NCBI GenBank assembly: GCA_015501585.1
Contig: JADNRY010001123.1
Location: 1-16,732, forward strand
DNA length: 16,732 bases
From: Rhodocollybia butyracea
Taxonomy: Eukaryota > Basidiomycota > Agaricomycetes > Agaricales > Omphalotaceae
Reading direction: 5' to 3'
The position numbers were made by a program, and so were the translations under genes. Under the pieces are notes generated by a model. It was not told where the DNA came from. It made no database searches and saw nothing but the letters and a program-made list of their open reading frames with translations. Position 1 is the first letter of the stretch; every line of letters begins with the position of its first letter. Below, one piece after another: positions 1 through 7,311 of the stretch.

Positions 1-244
1 GCACCATACGAGACGATGATGAAGTATCTTATTGAAAACCAAGACTGGCAATCTTGATAGGGGACTTTTTCTGCGAATGGATGGAGAAGTGAAAGGGAGT
101 ATGGAAGAGACTACATATGTACAACACTGACAGAATGGTTAGTCACTCTGAGGGGCTGAAATTGGATATTAGAGTTTCCTGTAATCCGATTTTTGTTATA
201 TGTTTAACGCGATCTGACGCGATCGCGACAAACTTGATGGCATG

Positions 245-252
245 ATCGTAAT
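245..252. repeat. 8-bp target site duplication, left copy
   Basis: The octamer ATCGTAAT directly flanks the left inverted repeat of the 253-735 element. An identical octamer is at 736-743. A perfect 8-bp duplication is the insertion signature of hAT-superfamily transposases. Confidence 0.9.
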
Positions 253-735
253 TAGTGCTGGGTGATAATGCTATTCCTGGCTGTTAATAACTGTGAAAGG
301 GCTTGGGCCCTCCCGAACAAAGTAACTAACATGTTATTAACATGTTACTGTCTTATGTAATCGGCGCGTAGCGCCGAGAAAAAAAAAGTTATTAACATGT
401 ATTAACAGGTTATTAACGCGTTATTAACGTGTTATTATAGGTTATTATCTGTAACAGTCCTACCATTGATACTCCAGACTCCAGGGCTGATGCCCCTTAC
501 ATATCAAGTGGGGCCAGACCAGATGATACCATCGTACTCCAGACTGTACAGTAGGCACGGTAAGTGTCAAGGCTCAGTTGTAATGTACCTCCAGGATCTC
601 CCAGTGTATCAGGGCCAATAACAGGTATATAACATGGACTTCAGACCTTGGTCTGTTATTAACGGTTAAATAACGGTTAATAACGTGTTATTTGTGACGA
701 ATGTTATTAACATATGGGTTCATCACCCAGCACTA
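253..735. mobile_element. Non-autonomous hAT-type MITE (483 bp)
   Basis: The element is bounded by perfect 14-bp terminal inverted repeats, TAGTGCTGGGTGAT at 253-266 and its reverse complement at 722-735, and flanked by perfect 8-bp direct repeats (245-252 and 736-743). The termini start TAGTG, fitting the hAT end consensus YARNG, and the 8-bp duplication is the hAT hallmark. The interior has no coding capacity, so mobility would depend on a transposase supplied elsewhere. It holds many copies of GTTATTAAC or its complement near both ends (for example 333-341, 388-396, 409-417, 420-428, 655-663, 676-684, 703-711) and a GC-rich hairpin at 361-377. Perfect termini and duplication suggest a recent insertion. 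The structure is seen directly; the superfamily call follows from known hAT features. Confidence 0.9.
361..377. repeat. GC-rich hairpin inside the hAT element
   Basis: Seven-base arms TCGGCGC (361-367) and GCGCCGA (371-377) are perfect complements around the three-base loop GTA, followed by a run of nine A. It stands out from the AT-rich surroundings of the element. A role in transposition or transcription is possible but not shown. Confidence 0.7.
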
Positions 736-743
736 ATCGTAAT
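736..743. repeat. 8-bp target site duplication, right copy
   Basis: ATCGTAAT, identical to the copy at 245-252, immediately follows the right inverted repeat of the hAT-type element. Confidence 0.9.
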
Positions 744-1420
744 GATAGAGTAACATCGCTCAGTCTTATTTGCTAATCTCTAGCCAATGGTGCCTTATTT
801 TCCAGAGTGCTACTTACGACTCATTGCGGACCTCGGACTCAACGGAATTTGGGTTATGGCACGGACAATACCTGGGCACCAGATAATCGACTGTTCAATA
901 GTCTTTTCAGTCAACAAGATCGTATATGGACAGCGATTGTACTTATAGGTTTGAACATAGCTGATGTTTGTACGGATCATATTAATTTCAAAAACCAAAT
1001 TCGATGGATAGTAACTATACTTAGCGGGAATATACAGAGGCAATCGAGAGAGAATAGAAGTTACTTAGTGCTAACTATCCCCCAGTACACCGCGATAACC
1101 ACAAAGTTGAACGAGACTTTTGGCTTGAAGAAGGCGTGGTCAGTCCATATTTCACTTGGACGTTATGCTGATTCACCGAAAAAAGAGTACAACAATTTAA
1201 GTATGTAAAAACAAGAGAACAAGTTTGAAACAGCCTGCTGAACAAATTTTTGTCCAATTCTTTTCTCATTTTTTAAGAATTTGCCAGACAACTGTGACAG
1301 TGTTGACAGCCAAAAGTAAACATCAGATAGGCAACTACCGAACGGCGAAACCAAATCAACGTGATAGATGAGAGAGAAGAGACTTAAGAACTAGGCTAGG
1401 ACAACCCTATATTCGATCAA
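744..1420. other. No recognised gene
   Basis: Between the hAT element and the secreted-protein gene there is no convincing coding structure. Open frames on both strands are short, overlap one another and show no family motif. About 90 bp near 932-1020 resemble 3399-3477 (see findings). The right part is the 3' flank of the gene ending at 1421. Confidence 0.4.
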
Positions 1421-2252
1421 TCAGCATGATATTTTCCATGAGAGACAACAAACGAACTCAAGGATCCAGGTGTCAGCGGGTGTAGCCCCGGAGTCACTTG
1501 GCATTGCGAAACCGCCAATGGCGCCAACTTCTATTGTACAGGTCTCGCTGAGGTCTTCGCCAAGCGATTCCTAACATATGCATTATGTCTTGGACAAAGG
1601 AGCATTGAGATCGAAAGACACGCACCAAGCCGGAGAAGCAGTACTCCAAAATGGAGTTACTTTTGTTGATCCATGCCCATTCACATGTTTGAAAGGTGAG
1701 GATTTCGGCGAACCCAGGGCTTACCTCAAAAAATTCACCGAGCTCTGAACAATCAAATTTAGGAAACATGAACAGAAGCCGGGTAAGATAGACAATTACC
1801 CCTGAAGCTATAAGAAGGCTTGCGAGCTCTTCACAGTCAGCTGTAGCCGGCCCTGTGAGACCTGCCTCTGTCACACATCCCAATGTTGCAGGTACTAGAA
1901 TGGACCTTGCTCGTTAGTCCTCGGTATCACATAGCCACCGGGATTGAGCATACCAGGAAGGCAGGAATTGAGAACCTGTCTCTTCTCGAGAGAGCGAGAC
2001 GCTATTAGGGCATCGGCGGAGCAAGCCACTTTCAAAAATTGGATTGTCTTTCCAGAGACAGTGACATTGTGGCTTTCGATAAGCACCCTGTCGATGACCT
2101 GGCACGCGGATGGCATAGTTTGGGCTGTAATTTTGAGGGGTAAGCAGCCGTCAGAACCAGCTAGGTAGAAAATGCGAACCTGATTGTTTAACTGAGGACA
2201 CCGCGAGAGATGCAAGGGAGAGCAAAGCAACAAATGAAATAATCAGTTTCAT
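1421..2252 (-). CDS. Small secreted cysteine-containing protein with Kex2-type site (about 201 aa)
   Basis: I read five exons: 2252-2180, 2124-1954, 1894-1800, 1742-1626 and 1570-1421, separated by introns of 55, 59, 57 and 55 bp. All join in frame and give about 201 residues. The start MKLIISFVALLSLASLAVSS is a typical signal peptide. SLEKRQ near residue 69-74 is a Kex2-type dibasic site, so a propeptide may be removed. About eleven cysteines and the sequons NVT and NKS suggest a disulphide-bonded glycoprotein of the apoplast or wall. Later motifs include TADCEEL, FEVSPG and TFQTCEW. A TATA box lies about 40 bp upstream. The third intron is least certain: its frame-keeping acceptor is the second AG, and reading through is also open. 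The last 25 residues are weakly supported. The general pattern resembles small secreted proteins of agaricomycetes, but no function can be assigned. Confidence 0.65.
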
Positions 2253-2291
2253 GACTGGAGGATTCTTCTTGGTTGACTGGAATGAGTGGGT

Positions 2292-2299
2292 CTTTTATA
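2292..2299 (-). promoter_or_regulatory. TATA box of the secreted-protein gene
   Basis: On the minus strand this reads TATAAAAG, about 40 nt before the ATG at 2252, a distance typical of a fungal core promoter with a very short 5' leader. Confidence 0.6.
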
Positions 2300-3526
2300 G
2301 GAAATAAAGATAGTGTACCATTTCGAGCACTTCGTGAACACTCATTGATTTTGTGACTATCTTTGATTTGAAAAAATTCCGAAATTCGAAAAAAAAAAAA
2401 GATATTGTGTAGGAAGTGCCCGATATAGTGTGGATCGTACATCATGTTGCCAGTGGTACCTTGTATCTGGATTTGTGGAAGGTACTTGACAGGAGCAATG
2501 AGAGGCGTGAGTTCGACAAGCGTCGAGGGGTGTAAATCGGAGGTGCATTGGCTAATTAAGTTGTCCAACTGTTGAGGGGTTTAACGTTCAACTATCAGGT
2601 CAGGAACATTGGCGACTCATCGATTAGGACCCTTCCATCCTCCGAGTCTCGCCGCCGGACATGCCACATGGGAAAAAGTTTAGACTCCGACGTTATTTCA
2701 TTGAAAACGCCTGGCAATAGGCACCGTTAAAGCCTTTATGCTTCATGATGCCGCCGGTACTACTTGAATAATAGATAGAGGATAGTGATAGTGGGTCATG
2801 CAGCCAAACCAAAAGTTGGCCCTGGTCCCTGGTCCTGACTGACTCCGAACACCCCGACATTAGGGCTCAGAACAGCTCAGGACCCATTACATGCGTGGGT
2901 CCAGGCGGCCAAGAACAAGTCGAGACCAGGAATGTGAGCGAAATCGGAACGAGCCGTTTTCGGCCCGGAGCCGTAATCGTTCGATAGCCAGCCAATTAAA
3001 AACCTGTTTACCACTTTACTTCTCTGTGTTTGTACGTCTGTCAAAATGTACACGAAGGCCCAAGCTGAAAATATGTGTAGTGGCATTTTTCAGTCGGATC
3101 TACTGACCTCTAAGATAGACAGTCCCGTTCTCATTCCTGCCTAAAAAAATAATCTCTCTCTCAGCCCAGGTAGCCACTTTTGTTTACAATGCTCATTCAA
3201 CTCGGCATCCTCTCCCCGTTTCCCGTTTTCTTTGCCTCATTTAGGTTCATCATAGCTTCGATAGATACTACACGCATCATTCTCCGAGCACTTTGATTGA
3301 GTGAATCAGTGTTCCCTAGTGAGGGATGGAGGTAAGTCCAGCAGGTTGGGGGCATACACATTGAGCGCAGTGGTGGTGATCAATCTGGTGGAATCGGCAA
3401 CTGCGATTGTAGTTCAACACAACTGATGTTTGTACGAATCATGCGAATCCCAAAGTCAAAATCGAAACTATTATACACTTCAAGATTGGAGAAAAGTAAG
3501 ATGTAAATCAGGATGAAAGGTGAAAT
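2300..3526. other. No recognised gene; degenerate region
   Basis: No supported gene. The minus-strand frame at 2413-2568 looks weakly protein-like but has an in-frame stop just upstream, no motif and no partner exon. A T-rich run sits near 2390-2400. The stretch 3353-3368 is 14/16 identical to 3627-3642, which encodes part of the tail of the next gene, hinting at an old partial duplication. The stretch 3399-3477 resembles 932-1020. Confidence 0.35.
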
Positions 3527-3553
3527 GTCAAGTCGCGCCCGGCGCGACTTGAC
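3527..3553. repeat. Perfect inverted repeat, 13-bp arms, 1-nt centre
   Basis: The arms GTCAAGTCGCGCC (3527-3539) and GGCGCGACTTGAC (3541-3553) are exact complements around a single C. It lies about 40 bp downstream of the stop codon of the fusion-kinase gene. It could be a 3' hairpin, a binding site for a dimeric protein, or two fused transposon termini left after internal deletion. The sequence does not decide. Confidence 0.8.
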
Positions 3554-3591
3554 CCACTAACACAAAGCAAGCATTAAGCCCTGATGCTGGC

Positions 3592-5964
3592 CTAGCGAGG
3601 AATATAAGGTTGCAGCGGATCGAGACCATACATGTTGAGCGCTGGCCGAAGACATGGATCGGCATTTTTTAGCTGGCAGGCAAAAGATTGCAGCCTATTC
3701 AGCTTAGTCCGATGGCATTTTCTTACACCTCCCTCTTTTGCATGGCCCTCCATTTCATGGAACACAACGCCACAGGAATATCGATCGGCGAGAATAGGTT
3801 TGAAAGGTGTTTCATTCCATACTTCTAATAGGAAATAGATTAGTGTTAATATGAGGAGCGTAAAGAATGTACGAACCAGGCGCCATCCAGCAGAAGGTAC
3901 CTCGACGACTCTTCCGGATTCTTTATCCAGACAGCCGAGTTGAAATCAATGATCTGAAGAACAAAGGTCTTGGGATGGTAGACTAAATTGTGAGGTTTGA
4001 TATCCATATGGGCGACACCTGAATCATGCAGGAACTGGAGACGATTAGCCAAGTCATTGCTCATGTCCAAAAATTTGCCGCTCATCTTGGAGTCGAGCTT
4101 GAACGAGCGATTCACTTCGAACACAATACTCAGGGGGACTAGCTCAGGTAAGACAACAAGATCCCAGTCAACAGCGTTGAAGACCTCCTCAGGCTGTATA
4201 ATGTTGGGATGTTCCACCCGCTTTTTTGTAAAATCTTCGCTCACGTTGTGTCCGAACAATTTTGACGACAAACTTGCGGGATTTCTTCATCCGAGGGCAT
4301 CTTCGAGTGTTTGAGGACGCCTGCACCCCCACCAGATTTCTGTTTTGAGGCGGACCGAGTCAATGGTCCTCCGGCTCTGGATCCACTAGCACCTTTTTTA
4401 CTACCAGCTCTCCCACCCCCGGGGCCTCCTCCGCTGTCACTGGGGCCTCCCCCGCTGCCAGTTCTCGTACCATGTCTGCCGCTACCATCTCCATAACCAC
4501 CCCTGGGCTCTCCTCCACCACCTCTGGGGCGTCCTCCACCATCACCATTGGCACTTCTTTTTTTACCACCTTTTTTTGTTACGTTGGGATCATTGTAATC
4601 GTCCTCGTCGTCCTCATCCTTGTCATCCTCATCTGGGGGGGGTGAAGAATTGGAGACAAATGCCCGCTATCATCTGGGTTCCCAGTAGTGATGGTGAGGG
4701 CTCTTGGTATGATTTCCCTGAAAGAGAAGATTTGGGGCCTCAAAATGCTATAAAGGTCCTGAATTGGCTCTCTGTCAACGATGTTGAATATGGTGGTAAA
4801 GAGCTTCAGTCTCGACGTGCGAGCATTGATGTTGTATGACTCCGAGGGTTGGACAAATTGAATCTGTAAAAAAAAAATATTAAACGTCGAAAAGCAGGGT
4901 GAATCACTTATGATCATACCTTACCATCGTCATGCTCATACATGTACGACAGCTTAACCGAGCCACGCATGTATACAAAGAGGAGTGGAAGGATGAAGCG
5001 ATATTGGCACACCCAGGAAATCCATCTGACCAGTGATGCCCCATATAGAAGCATCCTATGATAGCCATTTGTCTTTAACTGTGACTCAACCTCAACCAAA
5101 AGGTACGGCTCAAGCCCTCTGAATAGGGATGCATCAGGCTTGAGTGAGTACCAGGTCACAGAGTCAGTTATGATGATTGGAATACCGAGTCCACGAGGTA
5201 AATGCTGGGCAGTACTGTGGGAGTAGATAAATCATTAACTTTCATGATGCTCCAACTACGACTTACAGTTCGGGTTGCTGGTTTCCTTGATGGTTCCGCG
5301 TGGCCACATCCAAGTTGAAGCTAAATTTCAACAAATCTAAAATTTGCGTTTCGGTCCACGATGTTGAAGCTGGGGGGTTGAGCGTCGATATATAGCTAGC
5401 GCTCTCTGATGAGCGGGACATCGGAGTTTGGCCAGTCGAAGTGATTATAGGCTTATCGTCGTTGCAGACAAAGCGGTCATAGATTGACTCGGTCAGCATA
5501 ACATCACCGAAACCTGCAACATGGTCCCGAAGGAAGTGGAACCCCTAAATTGTACATTAAACTTTGAAACTTGAAAGGACTCGCAAATGACGCACGCGAG
5601 TTGATAACTCTCTTCTTCTAGACATCTGATGTATGAAGGAGTAGACCCATTCAGGATGTACCGAAATTGTATCCATCGTGATGTTATTATGCACGCAATC
5701 CGACCAATCTATGTCTTTGATTGATGTTGGCCGTAGATGGATCCCCATATGTTTGAGCAGATCCTGCATGGCCAGTTGGCTTGATGAAGCCTTCGTAGCT
5801 TTAGCAAGTTGTGTTGGTGCTGGTAGTTGCGCTTGCGGCACACTCTTTAAAGTCGGAAGAGGTAAGACCGAAGGGTGAACAACGTCAAGGGCGACAAGGA
5901 ATTCGCAGCTCTCAGCGGGTATCCTGTGAGAGGTATGCCATATCCGGTTCTCCTCCTCGAACAT
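3592..5964 (-). CDS. PD-(D/E)XK nuclease-like / protein kinase fusion protein
   Basis: Exons read in transcript order are 5964-5596, 5544-5267, 5214-4920, 4863 to about 4290, about 4216-3877 and 3824-3592; the first three junctions and the last are clean GT...AG introns of 51, 52, 56 and 52 bp. The N-terminal half contains WYSLKPDASLF followed by LLVEVES (about 5080-5150), resembling the PD and (D/E)xK core of restriction-endonuclease-fold domains. An acidic run (DEDDKDEDDEDD) and a Gly-rich, basic linker (4290-4640) lead to a kinase domain: EHPNII, catalytic loop HMDIKPHN, IDFNSAVW in place of DFG, GTFCWMAPE, then DRYSCG and a TAG stop. The frame breaks between DFN and APE (about 3900-3930), and an 8-C run (4637-4644) would need a ninth C. 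The intron near 4217-4270 is ambiguous. The 5' end may extend beyond 5964, since the frame stays open to about 6122 without ATG. Nuclease-plus-kinase modules occur among Crinkler-type effectors; that link is inference. Confidence 0.6.
4637..4644 (-). other. C8 homopolymer at a frame break
   Basis: On the minus strand, eight C follow ...ATTCTTCA. The upstream exon frame (PALTITTG-type reading ending SPILHPP) and the downstream acidic-linker frame (PPDEDDKDED) agree only if the run were nine C. No usable intron explains the change. Confidence 0.5.
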
Positions 5965-6922
5965 GTCAAGGTCAATACGACGTTCGCTTTCCAGGTGCGC
6001 GCGCAGGTCAGGAAGTTGAGAAACATCGTAAAGATAAAAAAACAGGATGTCGAAAATTGTAAGATGGGACGACGAAACAAGCGTGGCTAGAAATTTGGCC
6101 CTGTAGGGAGCTCCAAGAGATCATGCTATGAAAGTCTAGGTCGACGTCTATTGAGCACCAGCTTCTACAAAGACGATCAGTGTTCCTAAGAGGAAAGAAG
6201 TGACAACGATGCTGTTGTTGCATTGAATGAAGGACTACTGAAAAATAAGAGGTTCTAAGGAAGGTAGAGGCAACGTTCTCACGCCACTACTTGAGTACCA
6301 CAATCTTGTACAATCGTGCAATAACGATCTACTCGCTATCAACATCGCTCCTTCTGTTATTGGGCCGCTGAACATGACCAACATGCATATAACTACACAT
6401 AGCGATCTCGTGTTGCTCCAGGGAAGTTTTTGTATTGTTGCTACCAATGGACATGCCAGAGCATGCCAGGCGCTCAGAGTTGGGCCATATGCATCTCAGA
6501 CGGCCAGATCCTCAGTCGTTTTTCTAACCTTCCGGGGCATCCTCTTCTATATGCTAACCAGGACCGTGGATCTTTGAAGAGCAGGGCCTAGATCATATAC
6601 AATCCCATAAAGGTTGTAATCGGTACCTCCATTTTCCAGTACGACTGTTATGACTGTTATTTGACATTGTAGTGAACTTAGAGAACAGCGTCGCACATTT
6701 GTTTTCCTTCCTTTCCCGCTCGCTTGCAATTCTGTAGGGGATTGCGAACGACGATTGATAATACTCTGCTTCATTCCTTCTCCAGAGTAATCACGGAAGT
6801 GCCTCCCTCTACAGTAGTCTCGCAAGCCAGAATTCACGAGAGTAAAGAAAAATCATTCACTCAAACGGGAAAGCCTGTGGATTGGAATCCTATCAGCATC
6901 CCTTTCTTTGCTCCCAGAAAAG
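5965..6922. other. Unassigned; may hold the 5' end of the fusion-kinase gene
   Basis: The minus strand stays open in the fusion-kinase frame from 5964 up to about 6122 and reads protein-like (for example SQLPDLRAHLESERR at about 5972-6017), so an upstream coding exon is likely. I could not fix a start. From 6123 to 6922 only short overlapping frames without motifs are seen on either strand. Confidence 0.35.
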
Positions 6923-7193
6923 TCACCGAGGTTCTATCCTTGTCAATAGAAGCAGTCTGTTGGCAATAAGATGAGCATAGATCCATAAAAGTAGTGCTCC
7001 GGTGAGAATGATCATATAATGAATTTGGCTTGATACGAAACGGCCATGAATCTGAGTTTCTGACAGGCCACTGCCTGTGCTCTGTCCACCAACTTCGTTT
7101 ACTGGTCTGTGGGTCCTCAGTAACCTATACACCGTCAAAGACTGAAGCGCATTTTCAATCCCTATTTATTTGGTCATCACTGGGCAAACTCAT
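6923..7193 (-). CDS. Possible small single-pass membrane protein
   Basis: Starting at the ATG at 7193 the reading begins MSLPSDDQINRD and meets TGA. Skipping one base near 7168-7172 joins it to a longer frame that reads ENALQSLTVYRLLRTHRP and then a hydrophobic stretch IILTGALLLWIYAHLI (about 6965-7015), a likely transmembrane helix. It ends at the TGA at 6923, or after a 52-bp intron near 6924 at the TGA at 6853. The start would lie only about 120 bp beyond the SWR1 stop, on the same strand. No family is recognised. The break matches the single-base breaks elsewhere in the window. It could also be chance. Confidence 0.35.
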
Positions 7194-7311
7194 GGAGATA
7201 TCCTAGTGAACACTGAAAAGCCAAAAAAAAATCAAGTACGTGGGTTTATTATGCAACACAATACGAACGTACGGTAGAGATCACAAATATCTAATGTTTT
7301 TAATTTACGAG

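Noticed and set aside
807..1208. A 133-codon plus-strand frame next to the MITE
   Set aside because: It starts at a non-ATG codon, has no motif, overlaps frames of equal length on the other strand, and includes part of the diverged repeat at 932-1020.
2188..2568. A minus-strand frame upstream of the secreted-protein gene (reading DNLISQCTSDLHP)
   Set aside because: An in-frame stop lies just before it, the frame passes through a poly-T run, no family is recognised, and no exon joins to it. It may be a gene relic, but this cannot be supported.
4217..4290. A canonical VAIK lysine (reading KFVVKIVRTQ) in the fusion kinase
   Set aside because: That frame cannot join the downstream EHPNII frame without another one-base break, whereas a 53-bp intron (GTTTGT...AAAAAG) joins the linker to RVEHPNII in frame. 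I leave the N-lobe open.
4311..4496. A proline-rich plus-strand frame
   Set aside because: It is the complement of the glycine-rich linker of the minus-strand fusion kinase; Gly codons read backwards give Pro.
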